This document shows, piece by piece, positions 34,178 to 42,804 of a stretch of 45,931 bases of DNA (the stretch's first letter is position 1; each line of letters starts with the position of its first letter). Origin of the DNA: Planctomycetota bacterium (lineage in GTDB: Bacteria; Planctomycetota; Planctomycetia; Gemmatales; Gemmataceae). A program made the translations under genes and the position numbers. The stretch is from positions 800 through 46,730 of the forward strand of contig JAPLNF010000330.1 in NCBI GenBank assembly GCA_026692965.1, in the 5' to 3' direction. The notes beneath the pieces were generated by a model, which had not been told where the DNA came from, did no database searches, and was given only the letters and a program-made list of their open reading frames with translations.

Positions 34178-35683
34178 TTACCTCTTTTCGAGGAATTTCT
34201 CAAACAGATTTTTTGTAATTTTCTGCACCCTATCATCAGGCCCCTGGGGCCTGCCATGATGCGAAATCGGAGGCATATGACCAGGCGGTTGGGTCAACCC
34301 CTGTGCCCAGAAAATAGTGGAAGCATTAAATACAAGGTTCCCCTTTTGCCCCGGATAAATCGTGGCTGTATAATGCGATTCCACATCATTTCCCGTATAG
34401 GTAGGGCCTTCTGCTACCACTTCCAACCCTGGGATTGCCGCTGGTTCGCCATGGAACTCCCAACCCACCAAGCCTGAAATCTTATCCCCTTTTTTCATTC
34501 CGGTACCATTAAATAGCCAGTGCTCTGGTTTGGTTACAATCCAATCACCAGAACCATTAAAAGGGGTTACCGTCTGGGCACCAATAAGCGTGGACTCATT
34601 TGGTCCATCAAGATTTAAATCAACCATGAAAGGTTTTTCTTTGGGCCTGACACCGCCATATCTTCCTGCACGGGTTAAAGTCCTGTTAGCAACATTTTTT
34701 GTAGAAGCAGAGTAGGGGGTTACAAAACAAACAGAATTACCCGAAAGAAAAGCTGCATGAACACCTTTGTTCACAGCATTTTTGACATTGTTAAATTGTT
34801 CCAAACTCCAATATTCATCATGCCCTACAGAAAGGAAAGCCTTAACACGGTGCAACTCATCAGCATTGGAATGAACATCTGAATTTGAACAATACGTAAG
34901 ATCGTATCCTTCTTTTTCCATCCAAAATGCTAATGGAAACTCCCAAAGCAAAAACTCACCTGAACCCTGCGACAATGGATTATCAAATATTTGTGCATAT
35001 TTGCCATAAGGCCTGTCAAATGAAACTTTAACCCCCGAAACTAGCACTTTTTTGTCAGGCCTATCATTGGTGTAAAGCGAGTAACCATCAGGCCACTGGT
35101 TATAAGCCTGCCAGGTGTTATCACTACATTGAAAGAGAAAATCTGCTTTACGATTATCTTTAACAACAAACACGATGTAACTCTGATAGCGATGTTGGTT
35201 GCTAGAAATCTTGGCAAGGTAGACACCACTAAGCCAGCCTTCTGGAATTTTTAGGGATGCAGTTTCTTTCCAATTACATTCCCTTAATCGTTGCTCGCCA
35301 ACTGCGGGAGTTTCTTGTTTAAAAATTTCGAAAGGGCCAACTTGCTGAACCAATCTTCCACCTTTCCCAGCATAGAATCCGAGGCGATATATATCGAGAG
35401 TTCCTTTACCAGGTGATAAGGCACTGACAAAAAAAGTAATTGTTTCGCCAGCAGAAACACTGGTACGAGAAGCAAAGCCTTCAATTAAAGGGCAACGAAG
35501 TTTATCCTTGGTATCGGTTCGCGTATAAGTTAATCGCCAATCCAGTGTTCCCGGTTTAAGATTTTCAAGCACGATTGCATTTTGGTTGGAATCCTTAAGG
35601 GCAAAAGCTTCATCGGTAGCACAAAGCGCACCACCTGCCAACAAACTTTTAGTAAGAACTTCTCTACGATTTAAGGGGGACAT
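34178..35683 (-). CDS. Tat-exported protein related to N,N-dimethylformamidase large (beta) subunit
   Basis: The 501-residue product starts MSPLNRREVLTKSLLAGGALCATDEAFA, a twin-arginine signal, so it is exported folded. The ATG at 35683 has AGGCAGG five bases upstream; a GTG at 35707 would add eight residues ahead of the Tat motif. The first part is a beta-sandwich (TITFFVSALSPGKGTLDIYRLGFYAG), followed by the domain seen in N,N-dimethylformamidase large subunits. This domain includes DRPYGKY, FLLWEFPLAFWMEKEGYDLTYCSNSDVH, FLSVGHDEYWS, the segment around VHAAFLSGNSVCFVTPY and the C-terminal ASTIFWAQGL. Those enzymes use iron held by Tyr and Glu residues; several candidates are present, but I cannot assign them. 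Activity on formamides is therefore unproven. The Gfo/Idh/MocA gene follows. Confidence 0.8.
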   Translation of the reverse strand: MSPLNRREVLTKSLLAGGALCATDEAFALKDSNQNAIVLENLKPGTLDWRLTYTRTDTKDKLRCPLIEGFASRTSVSAGETITFFVSALSPGKGTLDIYRLGFYAGKGGRLVQQVGPFEIFKQETPAVGEQRLRECNWKETASLKIPEGWLSGVYLAKISSNQHRYQSYIVFVVKDNRKADFLFQCSDNTWQAYNQWPDGYSLYTNDRPDKKVLVSGVKVSFDRPYGKYAQIFDNPLSQGSGEFLLWEFPLAFWMEKEGYDLTYCSNSDVHSNADELHRVKAFLSVGHDEYWSLEQFNNVKNAVNKGVHAAFLSGNSVCFVTPYSASTKNVANRTLTRAGRYGGVRPKEKPFMVDLNLDGPNESTLIGAQTVTPFNGSGDWIVTKPEHWLFNGTGMKKGDKISGLVGWEFHGEPAAIPGLEVVAEGPTYTGNDVESHYTATIYPGQKGNLVFNASTIFWAQGLTQPPGHMPPISHHGRPQGPDDRVQKITKNLFEKFLEKR

Positions 35684-35736
35684 AATAACCTGCCTTTTAG
35701 ATATCACATAAATTCATGAATCTAAAGTAAGGTTAA

Positions 35737-37023
35737 TCAAGCTGATTTGCGATTAAAAGGAATTTCTGAATCGAAGGGGATTTTCTTTCGTTGGGCAGCA
35801 GTAAGTTGAAATACACTCTGATACAAACGCTCTAGGTCTGGAGATAATTCACGCTGCCTGCGCTGCATAACGACAGAAGCAATCTTCATCAAGATTTCCC
35901 ACGAATTTCCCTGAACTAGCTTCCCATTTTTAGAAGAGGCAAAAGCGGGGACATTTCTAGGCAGCAATCCCCCTGGCAAAAGGTTGGCAAAAGCACCAAT
36001 ATTCGATCCCGTATTTAGCAAAACTCCGATAGAAGTTCGAGAATGGTCACCAAAGAAAACTCCAACTTTATTAAGTCCGGTGCTAATTAATTGCCCATCA
36101 ACTTGAACCCTGACCAAACCATAATCATTACGCAGGTCGCTGGCATTAGTTGCTGCTCCCCAATTGACCCACTCTCCTAGATATGAATGACCTAAAAACC
36201 CATCATGATATTTGTTGGTATAACCAAGAATAATAGAGTTTTCAATTTCGCCACCAACTCTGCAATTTGTACCAATCGATGTACATGCGCGAATTTTCGC
36301 CCCAAAAACTTGAGTGTCTTTACCTATAAAACAAGGGCCTTCCAATCGAGTGAAGGCTTGTATTTTTGCGCCACTTTCAACAACGACTGGCCCTTTTGTA
36401 GTATCAAAAGCTACTAAAGGTTCCACTTCAGCTTCAGGATGAATGAATAACTGATCTAGCGGACCAAACAAACCAGCAGGGAATTCAATTGGGCTGGGAA
36501 ACTCGGAAAAGCCTTTCATATCCGCAATTATTTGTGCGCCATTATTCCCAACCAAATCCCACAAATATTCAAGTACGACACCTTCAACCGTTTTTTCGGG
36601 CAAATCCAACGACCTTAAACTTTCGACCAAATCAAAATTATCTTGTATTTCAGTTATTGAAGTCAGTTTGTTTCGTTTACAGTAATAGTAAACAGGCTTG
36701 CCAGAACAAATTCCAGCGTGAGAAACATCGGGGGCAAATTGAAAATCAAGTGGTGGAATCCATGCCCCATCAATAAACAGAATGTTTTCTCTACCCTCTA
36801 ACCAATCGGATGAATTTACAGCTAAACCCAAATGCGAAGTACGGACGGTTTCTTGCAAATACTTTCGAACAAAACAGGCATTAGGTACAATGCCAACCGT
36901 TGCTGAAATTTTTTCAAATAAGTTTTTCGTACCACACAGTAATGAAAAAACAGGTCTAGTTAAAGCCAAAGGCTCTAACATTCCAGCGTTTTCATTTTCA
37001 TACAAGCACACATCAATTTTCAT
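35737..37023 (-). CDS. GlmU-like putative sugar nucleotidyltransferase with left-handed beta-helix
   Basis: The product has 428 residues from the ATG at 37023; a GTG at 37050 would add nine. The N-terminal part (MLEPLALTRPVFSLLCGTKNLFEKI) matches the alternative bacterial GlmU-like family, whose members are predicted UDP-N-acetylglucosamine pyrophosphorylase/acetyltransferases. The C-terminal third has hexapeptide repeats typical of a left-handed parallel beta-helix: GAKIQAFTRLEGPCFIGKD, GAKIRACTSIGTNCRVGGE and SIGVLLNTGSNIGAFANLLP. The classical GlmU motif LAAGxGTRM is absent, so nucleotidyl transfer is plausible but not proven. A role in cell-wall or LPS precursor supply is an inference. 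It is divergent from the MFS gene, with about 210 bases between the two starts, where promoters for both should lie. Confidence 0.78.
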   Translation of the reverse strand: MKIDVCLYENENAGMLEPLALTRPVFSLLCGTKNLFEKISATVGIVPNACFVRKYLQETVRTSHLGLAVNSSDWLEGRENILFIDGAWIPPLDFQFAPDVSHAGICSGKPVYYYCKRNKLTSITEIQDNFDLVESLRSLDLPEKTVEGVVLEYLWDLVGNNGAQIIADMKGFSEFPSPIEFPAGLFGPLDQLFIHPEAEVEPLVAFDTTKGPVVVESGAKIQAFTRLEGPCFIGKDTQVFGAKIRACTSIGTNCRVGGEIENSIILGYTNKYHDGFLGHSYLGEWVNWGAATNASDLRNDYGLVRVQVDGQLISTGLNKVGVFFGDHSRTSIGVLLNTGSNIGAFANLLPGGLLPRNVPAFASSKNGKLVQGNSWEILMKIASVVMQRRQRELSPDLERLYQSVFQLTAAQRKKIPFDSEIPFNRKSA

Positions 37024-37234
37024 AAACTCTATAGAACCTTTTTTTAACACCTTAAAGGTAAATGTTTGAGGCCTTATAAAGATCCAATCAAATTAAATCC
37101 ATAGCAACACCCGAAAATATTAGGAAAGATGGGGCGTATAGGGCAAGGCCCTTGAAAGCCTGCCTAGATTGAATTTGTCATTTTTGTTTTAAAGGAAACA
37201 GAATAGTATTTGCGTTATTTTTTAGAAAGTTATT

Positions 37235-38605
37235 ATGCTGATTAATCACAAAGCTAAGGCAGCGCTTACGCTTCTCCTCGCAATAAATCTTTTTAACTAC
37301 ATTGATAGATACATACTTTCCGCAACCATCTCTGGAATCGAAAGCGATTTATTACGCAACCATTCGCCGGACAATAAAAAAGCCTTGTTGGGAATACTAG
37401 CAACATGCTTCATGGCAAGTTTTATGATATTTGCACCAATTTTCGGGATATTTTGCACAAAAATCAAGCGCTGGCATCTTATTGGTTACGGTGTAATTTT
37501 TTGGTCGCTTGCCAGTGGATTAAGCGGGCTTTCGGGCACGGTTGCAAAGTTAAACGAGGGATCTACTATCGGTGGACTACCTGTAGGAATAATCATGGCT
37601 TTTGTAGGTTCTTATGCATTTCTTGCGCTAACCCGATGCATGGTGGGGGTTGGTGAAGCTGCATATGGCCCAATAGCGCCAACCATTCTTTCTGATTTAT
37701 ACCCTGAAAAAAGCCGGGGTATGATCATGTCTATTTTTTATGGAGCGATACCTGTTGGTAGTGCACTTGGCTATGCTTTTGGGGGCATTGCAGGCTGGCC
37801 TAATGCGTTTTACTGGGTAATTCCACCTGGTATACTTTTAGGTGTTCTTTGTTTTTTAATGCCAGAACCTGAGATTGGGGCCCAAGATTCATCTCACCTG
37901 CCACCGAAAAAAATTCAGATCAAAGATGCTTTAATACTTTTAAAAACACCGTCAATCATTTTTAACATCCTTGGCATGACCGCCAACACTTTTGCAATTG
38001 GCGGGATCGCCTACTGGTTCCCTTACTATGTGTCTATTTTCAGGCAGAACGGTACCGAACAAGAAGCCGGAATTATTATGGGCTTGCTCATTGTTATTTC
38101 CGGATTACTAGCAACCTTATGCGGGGGATTTGCTGCAGATTACTTTTCTCGTTATCACAAAGGTGCGTATTTCCTTGTGTCTGGCATTGGGATGATTATA
38201 GGTTTCCCTGTGTTTCTTGCTGTTCTTTATGTTCCATTTCCTTTCGCCTGGGTTTTAATTTTCATATCTTGTTTTTGCACCTTTTTGAATACTGGCCCCA
38301 CAAATGCCATCCTTTTGAATGTTTCGCCACCTTTACTACGACCCATGGCCTTTGCAATTACTATTTTCGTGATTCACGCATTGGGAGATGCCATCAGCCC
38401 TTGGATTATTGGCGGAATTGCAGATAGTTTTTCATTTGAAAGAACCATCGCAGTTGAGGGGCAAGATATTGTTGAAAAAGTAGGAAACTTGAACGCTGGC
38501 TTCGTAGCAGTATCCGTCATGTATTTTCTAGCAGGGGTATTCTGGCTACTAGGGGCAAAACATTTAGAAACCGACACTCAAAAAGCTAGTGCAACACCCC
38601 TTTAA
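37235..38605 (+). CDS. MFS transporter, spinster-like
   Basis: The 456-residue integral membrane protein has about twelve hydrophobic helices and looks like a major facilitator of the spinster (Spns) type. The N-terminal NLFNYIDRYILSATISGIESDL is characteristic: it matches the NYxDRxxL opening of these carriers. The loop FGIFCTKIKRWHLIGYGVIFWSLASGLSG fits the A-motif region, and RCMVGVGEAAYGPIAPTILSDLYPEKSRG matches helix 4-5 of the family. Eukaryotic relatives move sphingolipids or lysophospholipids; bacterial substrates are mostly unknown, so none is claimed. The gene is on its own between the GlmU-like gene (divergent) and the beta-propeller genes 170 bases downstream. The ribosome binding site is weak (GAAAGTT). 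Confidence 0.9.
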   Translation: MLINHKAKAALTLLLAINLFNYIDRYILSATISGIESDLLRNHSPDNKKALLGILATCFMASFMIFAPIFGIFCTKIKRWHLIGYGVIFWSLASGLSGLSGTVAKLNEGSTIGGLPVGIIMAFVGSYAFLALTRCMVGVGEAAYGPIAPTILSDLYPEKSRGMIMSIFYGAIPVGSALGYAFGGIAGWPNAFYWVIPPGILLGVLCFLMPEPEIGAQDSSHLPPKKIQIKDALILLKTPSIIFNILGMTANTFAIGGIAYWFPYYVSIFRQNGTEQEAGIIMGLLIVISGLLATLCGGFAADYFSRYHKGAYFLVSGIGMIIGFPVFLAVLYVPFPFAWVLIFISCFCTFLNTGPTNAILLNVSPPLLRPMAFAITIFVIHALGDAISPWIIGGIADSFSFERTIAVEGQDIVEKVGNLNAGFVAVSVMYFLAGVFWLLGAKHLETDTQKASATPL

Positions 38606-38774
38606 ATATCTAGCATCTTGAACCGATACTGTTGTCAATGTTATTGTCCATTGAAACCACACCATAATTCATAGGCTGAAAAGATCTTATAACTCATCTC
38701 TTTTACTTGCAGCAGTCTTATCTTTCCACTATTCTTAAACTAATGGTAAAAGTTCCCACCTAAGAGAAAATATT

Positions 38775-40049
38775 ATGTTTCGAGTTCCTGCATTTTCTTT
38801 AATTTGTGCTTCCTTTTTATTAGTTTCATATTCAATTGCTGAAGACTGGCCTCAATGGCGTGGGCAAAATCGGGACAATATTTCCGCTGAAAAAGGATTA
38901 CTTCAGTCTTGGCCATCTGAAGGCCCGAAATTGCTTTGGACTTTTAGAGATGCAGGCATTGGTTATTCTGGCCCCGCGGTGGTTGGCAATAATCTTTTCT
39001 TGATGGGGGTTCAAAACGATTCTGAATCGATCTTTGCTCTGGATACCAATACAGGCAAACAACTTTGGTCCACTCCTATTGGGAAACCTTATCCAAATAA
39101 ATGGGGTGGCGGACCTCGGAGCACCCCTTCTTTTGATTCGGGCAAAGTTTATGGCATCAGTGGGGATGGTGACCTTATTTGCGTTGACGCAAAGTCTGGC
39201 AAAAAAGAATGGCTCGTGTCACTTGCCAAGGAACTCGAAGGCAAAGTTATGAAAATATGGGGATTCAGCGAATCTCCTCTGATTGATGGAAATAAAGTTG
39301 TTTGCAGCCCAGGCGGAGCTAAGGGTTCGATTGCAGCCTTGGACAAAAACACTGGCAAGGTTCTTTGGCGCACCACTGATATCATAGATGAAGCATCTTA
39401 TTCTTCCATCATCAAGGCCAAGGTTGGCAAGCATGATGTTTACCTTCAAATGACGGCAGGTGGCTTGGTGGGTGTTGATGCTAACACCGGTAAAAAATTG
39501 TTTTCTGAAAAGGTTGGGGTTAATGGCATTGCGATTATCCCAACTCCCATATTCCATGACAACAAGGTTTATGTCACCTCCGATTATGGCACTGGTTGCG
39601 GTTTGGTTTCCCTTACTCCTAATGAATCTGGTATTGCCTCAAAAATTGTTTACGAAAACAAGTTAATGCAAAACCACCATGGTGGCGTGGTCCTATTAGA
39701 TGGCCATATTTATGGCGCATCGGGCAATTGCAACGACAGGGCTGCACGATGGAAATGCCAGAATATGCTCACCGGCGAAGCCAAGTGGGAATCCGAAAAA
39801 CTCAATCAAACCGGTTCACTTACCTTTGCAGGCGGCAGGCTCTATATTTATGGCCAAAATGATGGAACCGTTGTACTTGTCGAACCAAGCACTAAAGAAT
39901 GGATTGAAACTGGAAGGTTTAAAATCCCTGAAACAACCAAGATTGAAAGGCAATCTGGTAAAATCTGGACTCACCCTGTCGTAAGCAATGGCAAGCTTTT
40001 TCTACGCGACTTCGACCTTGTCTTTTGCTTCGATGTATCCTCTAAATAA
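38775..40049 (+). CDS. secreted PQQ-like beta-propeller protein (first of a tandem pair)
   Basis: The 424-residue product has a signal peptide (hydrophobic residues 6-20, cleavage after SIAE) and a beta-propeller of WD/PQQ-like repeats. Each blade ends in a motif such as ALDTNTGKQLW, CVDAKSGKKEW, ALDKNTGKVLW or GVDANTGKKLF. These match the BamB/quinoprotein fold, but the residues and calcium site of real PQQ dehydrogenases are not visible, so it is best seen as a binding or scaffold protein. The opening EDWPQWRGQNRDN is a planctomycete hallmark for this family. The next gene is a paralogue 24 bases away; the two probably form an operon that arose by duplication. Function is unknown. Confidence 0.88.
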   Translation: MFRVPAFSLICASFLLVSYSIAEDWPQWRGQNRDNISAEKGLLQSWPSEGPKLLWTFRDAGIGYSGPAVVGNNLFLMGVQNDSESIFALDTNTGKQLWSTPIGKPYPNKWGGGPRSTPSFDSGKVYGISGDGDLICVDAKSGKKEWLVSLAKELEGKVMKIWGFSESPLIDGNKVVCSPGGAKGSIAALDKNTGKVLWRTTDIIDEASYSSIIKAKVGKHDVYLQMTAGGLVGVDANTGKKLFSEKVGVNGIAIIPTPIFHDNKVYVTSDYGTGCGLVSLTPNESGIASKIVYENKLMQNHHGGVVLLDGHIYGASGNCNDRAARWKCQNMLTGEAKWESEKLNQTGSLTFAGGRLYIYGQNDGTVVLVEPSTKEWIETGRFKIPETTKIERQSGKIWTHPVVSNGKLFLRDFDLVFCFDVSSK

Positions 40050-40073
40050 TTTCCTCTCTCCCGGAGATCTGCA

Positions 40074-41366
40074 ATGAAGAGTAATTACAAATTATCACTT
40101 GGTTTTTTAGTCTTATTTTCCGCAGGTAATTTTTTGCTTGCGGAAGACTGGGCTGGTTTTAGAGGTTCAGATCGCTCGGGTCATTCAAAGGAAACCAAAT
40201 TGCTTGCAACTTGGCCCAAAGATGGCCCAAAGCAAGCTTGGCTTTTTAAAGATTGCGGCACGGGCTACTCCTCACCTGCGATTGTTCAAAACAATATTTA
40301 CATCATGGGAGCGCGCAAAGGGGAAGAACTTCTTTTAAAAATTGACTCTACCGGCAAAGAACTTTGGAATGCCAAAATTGGCCCTGTTTTCGACTTTAAA
40401 GGCAACAAATGGAGTGGTGGACCTAATGGCTCGCCCACCGTTGATGATAATCTCGTTTTTGCTCTCGGCAGTCAGGGTACTTTGATTTGTTCAGACACAA
40501 AAACTGGCCAAATAGTTTGGAAGAAAGATCTTCCTAAAGATTTATCTGCTGAAGTTAATCCTGTTGGTGGGGGGCCAGAAAATTTTGGTTGGGGATATTC
40601 TTGGTCACCTATTGTTGATGGTGACAAACTCATTATTGTTCCTGGTGGTTCGCTTGGGCTACTAGCAGCCCTTAATAAAAAAACTGGCGAACAGCTTTGG
40701 CGCTCTTCTGATGTAAAACTTCAAGCACCTTATGCTTCTCCAACTTTGGCTACTATTGATGGCCAGAAAACAATTATTCAAATCACCCAAAAAGGCTGCG
40801 TTGGTGTTAACCCCGAAAATGGAAAACTCTTTTGGGAATATAAACGCGAAACTGAGTATCATGATGTTGTCTGTACAGCACCTGTTATTTCAGGCAATCT
40901 GATTGCGACTTCCGTTGGTTTTGGCGATGGGATGGATTGCTTCAAAATCGAAAAGTCGGGTTCTTCTTTCCAAGCCAAACAAGTTTACAGCAAAAAAGAA
41001 ATTGCCAACGATAATGGTGGTATCGTTTTAGTTGGTAAACATGTTTATGGTTTTCACATGAAACGATTTTGGGAATGCATAGACATTGAAACAGGCACTG
41101 TCGCCTGGACCTCTGCTAGAAAAGGGATTACTGCAGGATCTGTCATTGCTGCGGATGGCAGGCTTTATGTTTTAGCTGAAGATTCCGGTGAAGTTGCAAT
41201 GCTTGCTGCTTCTCCTGCAGGGTATAAGGAAATCAGCAAGTTTAAGATTCCAGAACTTTCGACCTTACGGAAAGACGGGGGTAAGCTTTGGGCGCATCCC
41301 GCAATTTCTGATGGTAAACTTTTCATCCGAGATCAAGAACTTCTTTATTGTTTCGAAATACGATAA
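40074..41366 (+). CDS. secreted PQQ-like beta-propeller protein (second of a tandem pair)
   Basis: The 430-residue product has a signal peptide (MKSNYKLSLGFLVLFSAGNFLLA) and the same architecture as its upstream neighbour: EDWAGFRGSDRSG, then propeller blades with CSDTKTGQIVW, ALNKKTGEQLW, GVNPENGKLFW and CIDIETGTVAW. The C-termini of both proteins also agree (KLWAHPAISDGKLFIRDQELLYCFE here; KIWTHPVVSNGKLFLRDFDLVFCFD there), so they are paralogues. A CCCGGAG ribosome binding site precedes the ATG. No catalytic quinoprotein residues are seen. It should lie in the periplasm. The ligase gene follows 32 bases later and may be in the same transcript. Confidence 0.88.
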   Translation: MKSNYKLSLGFLVLFSAGNFLLAEDWAGFRGSDRSGHSKETKLLATWPKDGPKQAWLFKDCGTGYSSPAIVQNNIYIMGARKGEELLLKIDSTGKELWNAKIGPVFDFKGNKWSGGPNGSPTVDDNLVFALGSQGTLICSDTKTGQIVWKKDLPKDLSAEVNPVGGGPENFGWGYSWSPIVDGDKLIIVPGGSLGLLAALNKKTGEQLWRSSDVKLQAPYASPTLATIDGQKTIIQITQKGCVGVNPENGKLFWEYKRETEYHDVVCTAPVISGNLIATSVGFGDGMDCFKIEKSGSSFQAKQVYSKKEIANDNGGIVLVGKHVYGFHMKRFWECIDIETGTVAWTSARKGITAGSVIAADGRLYVLAEDSGEVAMLAASPAGYKEISKFKIPELSTLRKDGGKLWAHPAISDGKLFIRDQELLYCFEIR

Positions 41367-41398
41367 TCTAGATTTTCTTTTGCTCGTATCAAAACCAT

Positions 41399-42649
41399 TT
41401 GAAAGAACTTCTTTTGTTAACCGATGCGTTTTTAACTTTCTGGGAATCGGTTCTACCTCAGAATGCTTTTTATCTTAGAAAGCTTCGCATCGGTGCCGGT
41501 AATGTCTCCAAATCTTGGATCAAAGATAACTTTGATTCTTTTGAATTTACCTCGAAATTCGAATTACAAAACAGCCAATCTTCTTATCCCCCTTACGGGG
41601 ATTTTCATTATTTAGATATTGGTCAATACAATCGTTTCCACCAAACTTCTGGGTCTTCCGGGAAACCCTTACTTTTTTTAGACTCCAAAGATGGATGGGA
41701 ATGGCTTCTAAACAATTGGTTGAAAATATTTGTATTAGCTGGTATCGAAAAGGGTGATCGGCTTTTCTTCCCTTTCTCTTTTGGACCTTTTCTAGGGTTT
41801 TGGACAGCCTTTGAAGCTGCATGTAAGGCAGGTTGCTTAAGCTTTCCAGGTGGAGGAATGAGTTCTGAATCCCGACTTGAATTAATTCAAAATCAAAAAA
41901 TCAATGTGGTATTTACCACGCCAAGTTATGCTCTTAGGCTTGGTGAGGTTGCTCGAATCCAAGGTATAAACCTTCAAGATTTGGGACTAAAAAAATTAGT
42001 TCTAGCTGGAGAGCCCGGCGCTAATATTCCTGCTACTCGTTTAAGAATTGAAAAAGATTGGGGCCCGATTGTTGTAGATCATCACGGCATGACAGAAACT
42101 GGGCCAGTCACAGTTGAATGTTCAACCACGCCTGGGCTTTTACACATCATTGAAAATGCTTTTATTGCAGAAGTTATTGATCCAATCACCCAGAAAAACC
42201 TAAACCTTGGCTCGATTGGAGAGCTTGTTCTTAGCTCCATTGGCAGGGCAGGGTGCCCGCTTTTACGCTATCGAACTGGTGACATTGTGCATTTAAATCA
42301 CCAAAAATGTGCTTGTGGTTTTAACGGGCAAAGCCTTAAAGGTGGAATTTTGAGCCGGACGGATGAAATGATATTTCTCAAGGGTAACAACATCTATCCT
42401 TCTGCTTTGCAAAACATGCTTCATTCGATAGAGGGGATACTGGATTTTAGAATCACTTTTTACAAGATTGAAGGTAATCCACACCTATTATTTGAAATTG
42501 AAACTCTTCAAACAGATTCGGAATCAATTAAAAATATGCTTGAAAAAATGATTCAAACTGCATTTTTATTCAAACCAGTTATTAAAATAGTGCCCGCAGG
42601 CACCTTACCCACACAAGAAATGAAATCTAAAAGATTTATACAAATCTAA
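41399..42649 (+). CDS. phenylacetate-CoA ligase-like AMP-forming enzyme
   Basis: The 416-residue product belongs to the ANL (acyl/aryl-CoA ligase) superfamily and is closest in motif style to PaaK. Visible motifs are the phosphate loop HQTSGSSGKP (81-90), DHHGMTETGP (adenylate binding), LLRYRTGDIVHL and LSRTDEMIFLKGNNIYPSAL. The last is the PaaK form of the hinge and corresponds to R-x-D-D-M-L-x-x-R-G-V-N-V-F-P-S. The length is normal. A Lys near the C-terminus (MKSKRFIQI) could be the catalytic one. It would activate a carboxylic acid as its CoA thioester in the cytoplasm; the acid is unknown. No ATG is near the N-terminus, so a TTG start at 41399 is used with modest confidence. Its place among exported propeller proteins is odd. 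Confidence 0.87.
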   Translation: MKELLLLTDAFLTFWESVLPQNAFYLRKLRIGAGNVSKSWIKDNFDSFEFTSKFELQNSQSSYPPYGDFHYLDIGQYNRFHQTSGSSGKPLLFLDSKDGWEWLLNNWLKIFVLAGIEKGDRLFFPFSFGPFLGFWTAFEAACKAGCLSFPGGGMSSESRLELIQNQKINVVFTTPSYALRLGEVARIQGINLQDLGLKKLVLAGEPGANIPATRLRIEKDWGPIVVDHHGMTETGPVTVECSTTPGLLHIIENAFIAEVIDPITQKNLNLGSIGELVLSSIGRAGCPLLRYRTGDIVHLNHQKCACGFNGQSLKGGILSRTDEMIFLKGNNIYPSALQNMLHSIEGILDFRITFYKIEGNPHLLFEIETLQTDSESIKNMLEKMIQTAFLFKPVIKIVPAGTLPTQEMKSKRFIQI

Positions 42650-42804
42650 CAAATATCCTACGTGCAATTCTGATGATTTTTGTTAAAACATAAGTTAATG
42701 TGATTACCTGCCGTTGGCTTTATATATGGTCAAAGTTGATTCAAATACAATTTACCATGAAAAGTCTGCTGATTTACGCTTCGATTGTTGTAAGGAATTT
42801 AAAC

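Noticed and set aside
37050-37235. Defined promoters in the divergent GlmU-like/MFS gap
   Set aside because: TTGTCA is present, but no -10 element lies at a proper distance; I could not support a specific site.
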